Positions 15,351 to 24,929 of a stretch of DNA of 46,682 bases are shown here, one piece after another (the first letter of the stretch is position 1; every line of letters begins with the position of its first letter). Source of the DNA: Bacteroidales bacterium UBA3808 (GTDB lineage Bacteria > Bacteroidota > Bacteroidia > Bacteroidales > Paludibacteraceae); the NCBI GenBank assembly GCA_002369075.1, contig DFEG01000014.1, positions 1-46,682 of the forward strand. The letters run 5' to 3'. Both the position numbers and the translations under genes were made by a program. The notes under the pieces are model-generated. The model saw only the letters and a program-made list of their open reading frames with translations, had not been told where the DNA came from and did not search any database.

Positions 15351-16877
15351 ATGCAGAAAATCATCATATTGGATTTCGGAAGCCAGACCACGCAACTGAT
15401 CGGTCGCCGCGTACGCGAACTGAACACGTTCTGCGAGATCCTGCCGTACAACAAGTACCCGGAGGACGACAAGGACGTGATCGGTGTGATTTTGAGCGGC
15501 TCACCGTTGAGCGTCTATCAGGACGATGCTTTCCGGGTCGATCTGAGCGGTATCAGAGGCAGACTGCCGATCCTGGGTATATGCTACGGTGCGCAGCTGA
15601 TCAGTTATACCAACGGCGGTAAGGTAGAGAGCGCCGGTACGCGTGAGTACGGCCGGCAGAACCTGCAATATATAGACCATACGAACCCGCTGTTCAAGGG
15701 CTTTGAGGAGCACTCGCAGGTGTGGATGTCGCACGGCGACAGTATCACTGCGCTTCCGGTAGGCGCACAAAAAATAGCGTCCACAGCGACGGTAGAGAAC
15801 GCCGCGTATTATATCCCCGGCGAGAAACCGGTATTCGGAACCCAGTTCCACCCGGAGGTGTTCCACACCTTGCAAGGTACACAATTGTTAAAGAACTTCG
15901 TGGTCGATATCTGCGGCTCGAAACAGGAGTGGAGTGCGGAAGCGTTTGTGGAGACGACGGTAAAGGAGCTGCGCGAGCAGATAGGTTCCGACCGCGTGAT
16001 CTTAGGTCTCTCGGGAGGTGTTGACTCGTCTGTAGTAGCAGTACTGCTCCATCGGGCGATCGGAGATCAACTGACCTGTATCTTCGTGGACCACGGCATG
16101 CTGCGTAAGAATGAGTTCCGCGATGTGATGCGTGATTACGAAGGCCTCGGGCTGCACGTCATCGGCGTGGACGCCAGCGATAAGTTCCTTAGCGACTTGG
16201 CAGGGGTCAAAGAGCCCGAGCAGAAACGCAAGATCATTGGTCGCGATTTCGTGGAGGTCTTCAACGCCGAGGCACAGAAGATCACCGACGCCAAATGGCT
16301 CGCGCAGGGAACGATCTACCCTGACCGTATTGAGAGCCTGAACATCACCGGCAAGGTCATCAAGAGCCATCACAACGTGGGCGGGCTGCCTAAAGAGATG
16401 CACCTGCAGTTATGCGAACCGATCAAGTGGTTGTTCAAGGACGAGGTGCGCCGTGTAGGCCGTAGCATGGGCATGCCGGAGCACCTGATCACGAGGCATC
16501 CTTTCCCGGGACCGGGGCTCGCAGTGCGTATCTTGGGCGACATCACAAGGGAGAAGATACATATCCTCCAAGAGGCGGACGCCATCTATATCAATAACCT
16601 CCGCGAGGCGGGGCTGTACGACGAGATATGGCAAGCCGGTGCGATCCTCTTGAGCGAAGTGAGGTCGGTAGGCGTCATGGGCGACGAGCGGACTTACGAG
16701 AACCCGATTGCGCTGCGCGCGGTGACCTCCTCCGATGCCATGACTGCAGACTGGGCACACATCCCTTATGAGGTGTTGGCAAAAATAAGTAACGAGATAA
16801 TTAACAAGGTAAAGGGCGTCAACCGGGTATGCTACGACATCTCCTCCAAACCGCCCTCAACCATCGAATGGGAATAA
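15351..16877 (+). CDS. guaA: GMP synthase (glutamine-hydrolysing)
   Basis: A 508-residue two-part enzyme converting XMP to GMP. The N-terminal class I glutaminase shows LGICYGAQL with nucleophile C78 and the His/Glu pair in TQFHPEVFH (about 164-172). The ATP-pyrophosphatase half has the P-loop LGLSGGVDSSV (about 218-228), and the C-terminus ends in the conserved SSKPPSTIEWE. It follows guaB by 12 nt, giving a complete IMP-to-GMP branch. Confidence 0.96.
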   Translation: MQKIIILDFGSQTTQLIGRRVRELNTFCEILPYNKYPEDDKDVIGVILSGSPLSVYQDDAFRVDLSGIRGRLPILGICYGAQLISYTNGGKVESAGTREYGRQNLQYIDHTNPLFKGFEEHSQVWMSHGDSITALPVGAQKIASTATVENAAYYIPGEKPVFGTQFHPEVFHTLQGTQLLKNFVVDICGSKQEWSAEAFVETTVKELREQIGSDRVILGLSGGVDSSVVAVLLHRAIGDQLTCIFVDHGMLRKNEFRDVMRDYEGLGLHVIGVDASDKFLSDLAGVKEPEQKRKIIGRDFVEVFNAEAQKITDAKWLAQGTIYPDRIESLNITGKVIKSHHNVGGLPKEMHLQLCEPIKWLFKDEVRRVGRSMGMPEHLITRHPFPGPGLAVRILGDITREKIHILQEADAIYINNLREAGLYDEIWQAGAILLSEVRSVGVMGDERTYENPIALRAVTSSDAMTADWAHIPYEVLAKISNEIINKVKGVNRVCYDISSKPPSTIEWE

Positions 16878-16881
16878 AGAT

Positions 16882-17349
16882 ATGAAAGTAGGAGTTATTA
16901 TGGGTTCGGCGAGTGACCTGCCGGTGATGCAGGCCGCGATAGACACCTTAGAGTCTTTCGGTATCGAAGTGGACAAACGCGTCATCTCCGCGCACCGTGC
17001 AGCGCATGCGCTCATGGAGTGGGCGGAGAGTGCCGAGGACCGCGGACTGAGTATCATCATCGCCGGTGCCGGCGGAGCCGCTCATCTGGCGGGTGTGATT
17101 GCGGGTCTGACCCATCTGCCGGTGATCGGTGTGCCGGTTCGTTCCAAGACCCTGGACGGGCTGGACAGCCTTCTGTCAATGGTACAGATGCCCAGCGGCA
17201 TACCCGTAGCTACCGTAGCCATCGATGGCGCCAAGAATGCTGCGCTGCTGGCGGTAAGCATTTTGGCATTGCAAGACAAGTCCCTTCGGGAACAATATAT
17301 AGCATTCCGTCGTCAACAAACCGAAAAGGTATTAGCAACCGTTATTTGA
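16882..17349 (+). CDS. purE: N5-carboxyaminoimidazole ribonucleotide mutase, class I PurE
   Basis: A 155-residue protein with MGSASDLPVM (about 7-16), the catalytic-His segment ISAHRAAHAL (about 36-45), IIAGAGGAAHLAGVIAG (about 60-76) and QMPSGIPVATVAI (about 100-112). These are class I features; such enzymes rearrange N5-CAIR made by PurK into CAIR. No purK is in the window, although nearly all other pathway genes are. SAHRAA is a variant of the usual SAHRTP. Lies 4 nt after guaA and 1 nt before purL. Confidence 0.92.
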   Translation: MKVGVIMGSASDLPVMQAAIDTLESFGIEVDKRVISAHRAAHALMEWAESAEDRGLSIIIAGAGGAAHLAGVIAGLTHLPVIGVPVRSKTLDGLDSLLSMVQMPSGIPVATVAIDGAKNAALLAVSILALQDKSLREQYIAFRRQQTEKVLATVI

Positions 17350-17350
17350 C

Positions 17351-20300
17351 ATGAACAAAAGGCTTTTTGTTGAGAAGAAAGAAGGATTTCGCGTAGAGGC
17401 GGAGAGCCTGCGGCACGAGCTGAACGAGAACCTTCAACTGCACATCCAAAAGATGCGCTATCTGTGCGTGTACGACCTCTTCGGCTTCAGCGAGGAACTG
17501 CTGGAGAAGAGCCGTTACAGCGTCTTTGGCGAGACGGTGACCGACGATGTGACGGACTTCGTTTCGCTGGAAGGCAAGCGCTACCTGGCGGTAGAGTTCA
17601 TCCCCGGTCAGTTTGACCAGCGCGCTTCGTCTGCCATCGACTGTGTGCATCTGATTGACCCGAACGCGGACATAGACATCCGCTCCGGCAGGTTGCTGAT
17701 CTTCGAGGATCCCATGACGGACGAAGAGATGGCGCGTATCCGGCATTATTATATCAACGCCGTGGAGGCGAGAGAGAAGAACCTCGGCCTTCTGGAGCGC
17801 CAGCAGACCGCCGATGTGAAACCATTGGCGTCCATGGCAGGCTTCACCGCCATGGGACGCGAGCAGTACGCGCCGTTCTGCAAGGAGTGGGGATTGGCAA
17901 TGAATGCAGATGACCTCGCTTGCGTAGTCGATTATTTCCAGAAAGAGCACCGCGAACCGACAGAGACCGAACTGCGGATACTCGATACATACTGGTCGGA
18001 CCACTGCCGCCATACTACGTTCACTACCATTCTGGAGGACATAGAGGTGGAGGAGTCGTTCATCAAAGACGACATTGAGCAGGAGCTGGAGGCCTTCCGT
18101 CACATCCGTGTGGAGCTCGGTCGCGAGGACAAACCGCTCTGCCTCATGGAGTTGGCTACCATCGGTGCCCGCTACCTGAAGAAGAAAGGGCTCTTGGACG
18201 ACCTGGAGGTGAGCGAAGAGAATAACGCTTGCTCCATCTTCATTGACGTCGATGTGGACGGCAAGATGGAGAAATGGCTTCTGCAGTTCAAGAACGAGAC
18301 GCATAACCACCCCACGGAGATAGAGCCTTTCGGAGGCGCGAGCACCTGTCTGGGCGGCGCAATCCGTGACCCGCTGTCCGGTCGTGCTTATGTCTATCAG
18401 GCGATGCGTGTCACCGGAGCGGGCGACATCTACGCGCCGGTAAGCGAGACGCTGGCGGGTAAATTACCGCAACAGATCATCTCCCGCAAGGCGGCTGCCG
18501 GTTATTCGTCGTACGGCAACCAGATAGGTCTGGCTACCACGCATGTGCGCGAGATCTACCATCCTTCTTATGTAGCCAAGAGGCTGGAGGTGGGCGCAGT
18601 CGTCGGAGCGGTCAAGGCGGATGCCGTGCGCCGCGAGACACCAAAGGCAGGCGATGTGATTCTGCTTCTGGGCGGTCGTACAGGGCGTGACGGCATAGGC
18701 GGTGCTACGGGTTCGAGCAAGGAGCATACGGAGGCATCGTTAGAGTCCTGCGGCAGCGAGGTACAGAAAGGAAACGCACCGGAGGAGCGCAAGATACAAC
18801 GCCTCTTCAGAAGGCACGAGGTAACGCGCCTCATTAAGAAGTCCAACGATTTCGGAGCAGGCGGTGTGAGTGTGGCAATCGGTGAGTTGGCAGACGGCTT
18901 GGACATCTTCTTGGACCGTGTGCCGACCAAGTACTCCGGTCTCAACCCCACGGAGTTGGCTATCTCCGAATCGCAGGAACGTATGGCAGTGGTAGTGGAG
19001 AAGAAAGACCAAGCGGCTTTCGAACACTTCTGCCATCTCGATAATATAGAGGTAACGCACGTGGCGGACGTGACCGACACGGGTCGCATGCGCCAGTATT
19101 ACAAAGGTGAACTGGTGGCGGATCTAAGTCGTGCGTTCATTGACAGCGCAGGTGCCAAACACTATACCAAGGCTACTATTCTGCCGGTAGAGGAGCGCAA
19201 TCCGTTCCGTCAGACGGTGGAGGGCAAGACCCTTGCAGAACGCATGTGCCATGTGATGCAGAGCGCCAACGTGACGAGCCAGAAAGGACTCATCGAGGAG
19301 TTTGATGCCACCATCGGCCGTTCTACCGTTTTGATGCCTTTCGGCGGCAGACTGCAACGCAGTGAGACGCAAGTCTCCGTGCAGAAACTGCCTACCGACG
19401 GATTCACCAACACGGCATCGATCATGGCATTCGGCTACAACCCCTTCCTCGCGGAGTGGAGTCCGTATCACGGAGCCGCATACGCCGTCATAGAAGCGTG
19501 CAGCAAGGTGGTAGCTGCCGGAGCGGATTACAGCCGCATGCGGTTCAGTTACCAGGAGTATTTCGAGCGCATGACGGATGACCGCCACACTTGGGGCAAG
19601 CCGCTTAGCGCGCTCTTGGGCACACTCAAGATGCAAGTGGCATTGGGGCTGCCGTCCATCGGCGGCAAGGACTCGATGTCCGGTACGTTCGAGCATATAT
19701 CCGTGCCGCCGACGCTGATCGCTTTCGGTATCACTACCGTCAAGGCGGATCAGGTCATCAGCACGGACATGAAGAAAGCGGGCAACCGTCTGTACCTCTT
19801 GCAGCACAAGCCGCTCAAGAACTACATGCCCGATACCGACCAACTCAAGCAACTCTGGTCCGACACTACGAAAGCTATCCATGCCGGCAAGATCGTTTCG
19901 GCGTACGCCATCGGCTTCGGCGGAGTGTGTGAGGCTTTGGCGAAAATGTCGTTCGGCAACGCCAAAGGCGCAGACATCTGTATTGATGAATCGCTCCTCT
20001 TCGACTACCAGTACGGCAGTATTTTAGTAGAGGCGACGGAGGAACTGAATATCCCGTCCGCCATTCTCTTGGGACAAGTAACAGAGAGCGAGAACCTCGT
20101 CATTAACGGAGAGTCCATTCCCCGCGAGCAACTCTACGAGGCGTGCACAACACCCTTCCGTAAGGTCTATCCGGCTACGATGACTCCGCAGCACAGCGAC
20201 CTCATGCCGAAGGGCGTAGAACACAAAGCGCCTATCGTCTATATCCCTGTTTTCCCGGGTACGAACTGCGACTACGACAGCGCCAAGGCATGGCGCAAAG

Positions 20301-21028
20301 CGGGCGCAGAAGTGGAGATGACCATCTTCCGCAACCTCACGGAGAGCGATGTCATTGCGTCTATCGACGAGATGGAAGCACATATCCGCCGCGCACAGAT
20401 ACTGATGCTCGCCGGTGGCTTCTCTCTCGGTGACGAACCGGACGGGTCGGCGAAGTTCATCGTCTCGGTCATTAACCAGCAGAAGATCAGTCGTGCCATC
20501 GAAGACCTGCTCAGCCGCGGAGGTCTGATCCTCGGTATATGCAACGGTTTCCAGGCACTCATCAAATCCGGCTTGCTGCCGTACGGTAAGTTAGGTCAGG
20601 TAACGACGGCGAGTCCGACGCTCTTCCGTAATGATATCAACCGCCACGTCTCGCAGATGGTGACGACCACCGTTTCTTCCACCCGCGGTCCGTGGCTCCA
20701 AGGTATGCAGACAGGCGATCTGCATAGCATTGCCGTGAGTCACGGAGAGGGCAAACTGGTAGTGAGCGAAGAACTGGCGCGCGAGTTGTTCAATAACGGC
20801 CAAGTGGCATTCCGTTACGCCGATCCGTGTACAGGCGAGGCGACGATGGAGTCGCCTTATAACCCCAACGGCTCGTGCTACGCCATCGAGGGATTGATCT
20901 CGCCCAACGGACAGATCCTCGGTAAGATGGGGCACTCCGAGCGGTGGGAAGAAGGCGTCTTTACCAACATAGCAGGCAACAAAAAACAGCCGCTGTTTGA
21001 AAACGCAGTAAACTATTTTAAGCACTAA
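17351..21028 (+). CDS. purL: Phosphoribosylformylglycinamidine synthase, single-chain type
   Basis: A 1225-residue enzyme converting FGAR to FGAM with glutamine and ATP, step 4 of IMP synthesis. It is the long form in which synthetase and glutaminase are fused, so no purS or purQ is needed. TYWSDHCRHTTF (about 216-227), FKNETHNHPTEIEPFGGA (about 316-333) and the second half with GGKDSMSG (about 775) mark the two synthetase repeats. The glutaminase starts near residue 963 (VFPGTNCDYDSAKAW) and has its nucleophile in LGICNGFQAL (C1064). Length fits the about 1200-1300 residues of the class. Confidence 0.95.
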   Translation: MNKRLFVEKKEGFRVEAESLRHELNENLQLHIQKMRYLCVYDLFGFSEELLEKSRYSVFGETVTDDVTDFVSLEGKRYLAVEFIPGQFDQRASSAIDCVHLIDPNADIDIRSGRLLIFEDPMTDEEMARIRHYYINAVEAREKNLGLLERQQTADVKPLASMAGFTAMGREQYAPFCKEWGLAMNADDLACVVDYFQKEHREPTETELRILDTYWSDHCRHTTFTTILEDIEVEESFIKDDIEQELEAFRHIRVELGREDKPLCLMELATIGARYLKKKGLLDDLEVSEENNACSIFIDVDVDGKMEKWLLQFKNETHNHPTEIEPFGGASTCLGGAIRDPLSGRAYVYQAMRVTGAGDIYAPVSETLAGKLPQQIISRKAAAGYSSYGNQIGLATTHVREIYHPSYVAKRLEVGAVVGAVKADAVRRETPKAGDVILLLGGRTGRDGIGGATGSSKEHTEASLESCGSEVQKGNAPEERKIQRLFRRHEVTRLIKKSNDFGAGGVSVAIGELADGLDIFLDRVPTKYSGLNPTELAISESQERMAVVVEKKDQAAFEHFCHLDNIEVTHVADVTDTGRMRQYYKGELVADLSRAFIDSAGAKHYTKATILPVEERNPFRQTVEGKTLAERMCHVMQSANVTSQKGLIEEFDATIGRSTVLMPFGGRLQRSETQVSVQKLPTDGFTNTASIMAFGYNPFLAEWSPYHGAAYAVIEACSKVVAAGADYSRMRFSYQEYFERMTDDRHTWGKPLSALLGTLKMQVALGLPSIGGKDSMSGTFEHISVPPTLIAFGITTVKADQVISTDMKKAGNRLYLLQHKPLKNYMPDTDQLKQLWSDTTKAIHAGKIVSAYAIGFGGVCEALAKMSFGNAKGADICIDESLLFDYQYGSILVEATEELNIPSAILLGQVTESENLVINGESIPREQLYEACTTPFRKVYPATMTPQHSDLMPKGVEHKAPIVYIPVFPGTNCDYDSAKAWRKAGAEVEMTIFRNLTESDVIASIDEMEAHIRRAQILMLAGGFSLGDEPDGSAKFIVSVINQQKISRAIEDLLSRGGLILGICNGFQALIKSGLLPYGKLGQVTTASPTLFRNDINRHVSQMVTTTVSSTRGPWLQGMQTGDLHSIAVSHGEGKLVVSEELARELFNNGQVAFRYADPCTGEATMESPYNPNGSCYAIEGLISPNGQILGKMGHSERWEEGVFTNIAGNKKQPLFENAVNYFKH

Positions 21029-21046
21029 ATAACAAAGCAAACCGTT

Positions 21047-22078
21047 ATGGCGCAACATTATGAAGCAGCCGGCGTGAATCTGGAAGCCGGATACGAAGTA
21101 GTAAGCAGAATCAAGTCGCATGTGCGTTCCACCGTCCGCCACGGATCGATGGGTTCCATCGGTTCGTTCGGAGGAATGTTCGACCTCTCGGCGCTAAATA
21201 TCAAAGAGCCGGTGCTGGTCAGCGGTACCGACGGAGTGGGAACCAAACTGAAGATTGCTTTTGCGATGGACAAGCACGATACGATAGGTATTGATGCGGT
21301 GGCAATGTGCGTCAACGATGTACTGGCGCAGGGGGCTGAACCGCTCATCTTCCTGGATTACATTGCTACGGGGCATAATATCCCTTCGCAGATTGAGGCG
21401 ATCGTCAGCGGTGTAGCGGAAGGTTGCCGTCAGGCGGGTTGCGCGCTCGTCGGAGGAGAGACAGCCGAGATGCCGGGTATGTACGAGAACGGGGAATACG
21501 ACATAGCCGGTTATACCACAGGCGTAGTAGAGAAATCGAAACTCATCGACGGTACAAAGGTGAAGGAGGGCGATGTGCTGATCGGCATCAGTTCCTCCGG
21601 TGTACACTCCAACGGCTATTCGCTCGTACGTAAGATTGTCCGTGACGCGAATCTGGATCTGCATCAGGTCTATCCGGAGCTGGATACCCAAAAGACCTTG
21701 GGCGAAGTGCTCCTCACTCCGACCAAGATATATGTCAAACAGGTGTTGGAGGTAATGCGCCAGGTGGACGTCCATGGCGTAGCGCATATTACAGGAGGCG
21801 GATTTGATGAGAATATCCCGCGCATTTTCCAACCCGGCCAGGGATTCTATATCGAGGAAGGCGCATGGGAGATTCTTCCGATCTTCCGTTTCCTCGAAAC
21901 CAAAGGACAAATCCCTCACCGTGAGATGTTCAATATCTTCAACATGGGCATAGGCATGGTGCTTGCAGTAGCGGAGCAAGAGGCTTCCAAAGTGCTATCC
22001 ATCCTTGACCATTGCGGCGAGAAAGCACAGATTATAGGCCGTGTACAGGCAGGAACAAATCAAATCATAAGCAAATAA
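21047..22078 (+). CDS. purM: Phosphoribosylformylglycinamidine cyclo-ligase (AIR synthetase)
   Basis: A 343-residue enzyme closing the imidazole ring to give AIR, step 5. VSGTDGVGTKLKIAF (about 57-71), DAVAMCVNDVLAQGAEPLIFLDYIA (about 82), LVGGETAEMPGMY (about 134-146) and GISSSGVHSNGYSLVR (about 177) are the family landmarks. It lies 18 nt after purL and 15 nt before purH. Confidence 0.95.
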   Translation: MAQHYEAAGVNLEAGYEVVSRIKSHVRSTVRHGSMGSIGSFGGMFDLSALNIKEPVLVSGTDGVGTKLKIAFAMDKHDTIGIDAVAMCVNDVLAQGAEPLIFLDYIATGHNIPSQIEAIVSGVAEGCRQAGCALVGGETAEMPGMYENGEYDIAGYTTGVVEKSKLIDGTKVKEGDVLIGISSSGVHSNGYSLVRKIVRDANLDLHQVYPELDTQKTLGEVLLTPTKIYVKQVLEVMRQVDVHGVAHITGGGFDENIPRIFQPGQGFYIEEGAWEILPIFRFLETKGQIPHREMFNIFNMGIGMVLAVAEQEASKVLSILDHCGEKAQIIGRVQAGTNQIISK

Positions 22079-22093
22079 AAACAGAACAGAATA

Positions 22094-23656
22094 ATGGCAC
22101 AGAAAAGAGCATTAGTGAGCGTAAGCGACAAAACCGGTTTGGTGGAGTTTGTGAAAGGACTGCAAGCAGCAGGGTGGCAGATCATCGCTACCGGCGGCAC
22201 ACAGAAGTTGCTGGAAGAGAGCGGCGTCAAGACCATCGGTATCAGTGAAGTAACCGGTTTTCCGGAGATCTGTGACGGTCGCGTGAAGACTCTTCATCCA
22301 AAGGTGCACGGCGCTTTGTTGGCGCGTCGCGACGAGCCCTCGCACATGGAGGCATTGGCACAAAACGGTATTGAGTTAATCGATCTGGTATGTGTCAATC
22401 TCTATCCTTTCCGTGAGACGATAGCCAAAGAGGGAACGACGATGGCGGAGGCGATTGAGAAGATCGATATAGGCGGACCGTCCATGCTGCGCTCTGCTGC
22501 CAAGAACTGGAATGACGTGACCGTAGTCTGTGACCCGAACGATTACAGCCGTGTGCTGAAAGAGATACAGAGTGAGGGTAACACCCGCAAGGAGACGCGT
22601 CTGGAGTTGAGCGCCAAGGCTTATACGCATACGGCTGAATACGATATGTGTATCGCTGCGTACATGCGCAAGGCGGCAGGTCTGAACGAGAAACTATTTC
22701 TTGAGTACGATCTCAAACAGGGGCTCCGTTACGGCGAGAACCCGCACCAGGACGCTAAGTTCTATGCTGCTCAAGAGCAAGTACCGTATTCGCTGGCTTC
22801 TGCTAAACAACTGCACGGCAAAGAACTGTCGTACAACAATATACAGGACGCGAACGCTGCACTGAATATCGTGCGTGAGTTCGGCAAGACGCCTTTCTGC
22901 GTGGGACTCAAGCATATGAACCCGTGTGGCGCCGCAATCGGCAAGAACGGCGTAGAGGCTTGGCAGAAAGCCTATGATGCAGACCGAGTATCCATCTTCG
23001 GCGGTATAGTAGCAACCAACTGCGTAGTGGACAAAGAGATGGCGGAAGGAATGAAACCTATCTTCTTAGAGATTATCATGGCGCCACGGTTCACCGAGGA
23101 AGCATTGGCGGTATTGGAGACCAAGAAGAATCTGCGTCTGCTGGAGGTGGATATGTCTTCCGAGGGTCCGAAACAGATGCAGTATGTATCGGTTAACGGA
23201 GGTCTGTTAGCACAGCAATTGGATACAGAGACTATCCGGCTGACCAAAGAGATGTGCGTCACGGAGACCCAACCGACGGACGAACAGATGAGTGATCTGC
23301 AGTTCGGCTGGCACATTGTGAAGCATGTGAAATCCAATGCGATTGTGGTAGTAAAGGACGGTCGCACGTACGGAGTGGGAGCAGGACAGATGAACCGCGT
23401 AGGTTCTGCCGCTATCGCGCTGAAGCAGGCACAAGAGTCTCTGGCAGCAGAAGGTAAAGATATCAAGGAGGCCGGATTAGTAATGGCATCGGATGGTTTC
23501 TTCCCCTTCGGTGACAGCGTGGAGAGTGCGGCGGAGTATGGTATCCGTGCTATCGTTCAACCCGGTGGCAGCGTGCGCGATCAGGAGAGTATAGATGTCG
23601 CCAACGCGCATCATATAACGATGCTCTTTAGCGGCATGCGTCATTTCAAACACTAA
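22094..23656 (+). CDS. purH: Bifunctional AICAR formyltransferase / IMP cyclohydrolase
   Basis: A 520-residue bifunctional enzyme for the last two steps to IMP. The N-terminal MGS-like cyclohydrolase shows SVSDKTGLVEF (about 8-18), IATGGTQKLLEE (about 31) and GRVKTLHPKVHGALL (about 62-76). The transformylase half has LRYGENPHQDAKFY (about 210-223), KHMNPCGAA (about 273) and closes with SDGFFPFGDSVE and IVQPGGSVRDQE, then HITMLFSGMRHFKH. It uses 10-formyl-THF, which FolD two genes on can help provide. Confidence 0.95.
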   Translation: MAQKRALVSVSDKTGLVEFVKGLQAAGWQIIATGGTQKLLEESGVKTIGISEVTGFPEICDGRVKTLHPKVHGALLARRDEPSHMEALAQNGIELIDLVCVNLYPFRETIAKEGTTMAEAIEKIDIGGPSMLRSAAKNWNDVTVVCDPNDYSRVLKEIQSEGNTRKETRLELSAKAYTHTAEYDMCIAAYMRKAAGLNEKLFLEYDLKQGLRYGENPHQDAKFYAAQEQVPYSLASAKQLHGKELSYNNIQDANAALNIVREFGKTPFCVGLKHMNPCGAAIGKNGVEAWQKAYDADRVSIFGGIVATNCVVDKEMAEGMKPIFLEIIMAPRFTEEALAVLETKKNLRLLEVDMSSEGPKQMQYVSVNGGLLAQQLDTETIRLTKEMCVTETQPTDEQMSDLQFGWHIVKHVKSNAIVVVKDGRTYGVGAGQMNRVGSAAIALKQAQESLAAEGKDIKEAGLVMASDGFFPFGDSVESAAEYGIRAIVQPGGSVRDQESIDVANAHHITMLFSGMRHFKH

Positions 23657-23675
23657 TGAAGAACGGATCACTCAG

Positions 23676-24929
23676 ATGAATAAGAACGTTTTAGTCATAG
23701 GATCGGGCGGACGCGAGCACGCCATCGTGTATCAGTTGAGTCGCAGCGCACAGGTAGAGCATATCTATTGCGCACCGGGCAATGCCGGTATCGCGCAACT
23801 CGCAGAGTGCGTAGCCATCAAAGATACGGAGGTAGCGCAACTGATCTCTTTCGCACAGACGCACAAGATAGATCTCTGTGTAGTCGGTCCGGAAGCCGCT
23901 TTGGCAGCCGGAGTGGCAGATGCGTTCCGCGAAGCGGGAATACCGGTCTTCGGACACTCCAAAGCCGCTACGCAGATTGAAGCGAGCAAGGAGTTTGCCA
24001 AAGAACTGATGGCGAAATACAATGTCCCGACTGCTGCATACCGCAGTTTCGCCGATTACGAGGAAGCGATGCAGTACGTGCGTTCGCGTAATACCTATCC
24101 GACCGTACTCAAATACGACGGTCTGGCGGCAGGCAAGGGCGTAGTGATTGCGCAAGACGAACCGGAAGCAGAACAAGCGCTGAGAGACATGCTGGTGGGC
24201 GAAGCGTTCGGTAAAGGAAGAGTAGTGATAGAGGACTATCTGGAGGGACCGGAGTTCTCGTTCATGGCATTTGTACACCATCATAAGGTCTATCCGATGC
24301 CGTTGAGTCAGGACCATAAGCGTGTCTTTGACGGAGACAAGGGACCGAACACCGGCGGAATGGGTGCATACACACCGCTTCCGTTCATTAGCAAAGAGGA
24401 AGAGGAATGGGCGCAAGAACATATCCTGCAGGCCGTGGCAGATGCCATGGTCAAAGAGGGTAAACCGCTTACCGGTGTGCTCTACGGCGGACTGATGAAG
24501 ACCAAAGACGGAATCAAGGTCATCGAGTTCAACGCCCGTTTCGGCGATCCCGAGACGGAAGTGGTATTGCCGCTCATGGAGAGCGACGCCTATACGGTCT
24601 TCCACGCGATTGCCACCGGCGAGGAGTTGGAATCAATCAAGTGGCGTAACCAAGCAACAGTAGGTGTGGTAATGGCTTCCTGCGGATACCCGGGCGCTTA
24701 TCAGAAAGGCATAGAGATAACCGGAACGGAGGACTTTGACGGACTGATTCTGCACATGGGAACGGCTGTAAAAGACGGTCGGTTAGTGACCAACGGCGGA
24801 CGCGTGCTGATGTGCATTGCGCACGGAACGGATGTCCGTCAGGCACAAGAGAAAGTTTATCGGGAACTGGAGAAAATCCATTGTTCCAATTTATTCTATA
24901 GAAAAGATATTGCACATTGGGCATTATGA
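23676..24929 (+). CDS. purD: Phosphoribosylamine-glycine ligase (GAR synthetase)
   Basis: A 417-residue ATP-grasp enzyme joining phosphoribosylamine and glycine, step 2. VLVIGSGGREHAI (about 4-16), LKYDGLAAGKGVVIA (about 145-159), and the metal-site segments PNTGGMGAYTPLP (about 225) and VIEFNARFGDPETEVVLPL (about 285-303) are diagnostic. Its TGA overlaps the folD start as ATGA, which also fixes the folD start. Confidence 0.95.
   Translation: MNKNVLVIGSGGREHAIVYQLSRSAQVEHIYCAPGNAGIAQLAECVAIKDTEVAQLISFAQTHKIDLCVVGPEAALAAGVADAFREAGIPVFGHSKAATQIEASKEFAKELMAKYNVPTAAYRSFADYEEAMQYVRSRNTYPTVLKYDGLAAGKGVVIAQDEPEAEQALRDMLVGEAFGKGRVVIEDYLEGPEFSFMAFVHHHKVYPMPLSQDHKRVFDGDKGPNTGGMGAYTPLPFISKEEEEWAQEHILQAVADAMVKEGKPLTGVLYGGLMKTKDGIKVIEFNARFGDPETEVVLPLMESDAYTVFHAIATGEELESIKWRNQATVGVVMASCGYPGAYQKGIEITGTEDFDGLILHMGTAVKDGRLVTNGGRVLMCIAHGTDVRQAQEKVYRELEKIHCSNLFYRKDIAHWAL

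Noticed and set aside
17342..18310. Long antisense frame opposite purL (also 28325-29308 opposite purA and 23691-24605 opposite purD)
   Set aside because: Such frames follow from codon bias of the sense gene; they lack promoters and recognisable domains.
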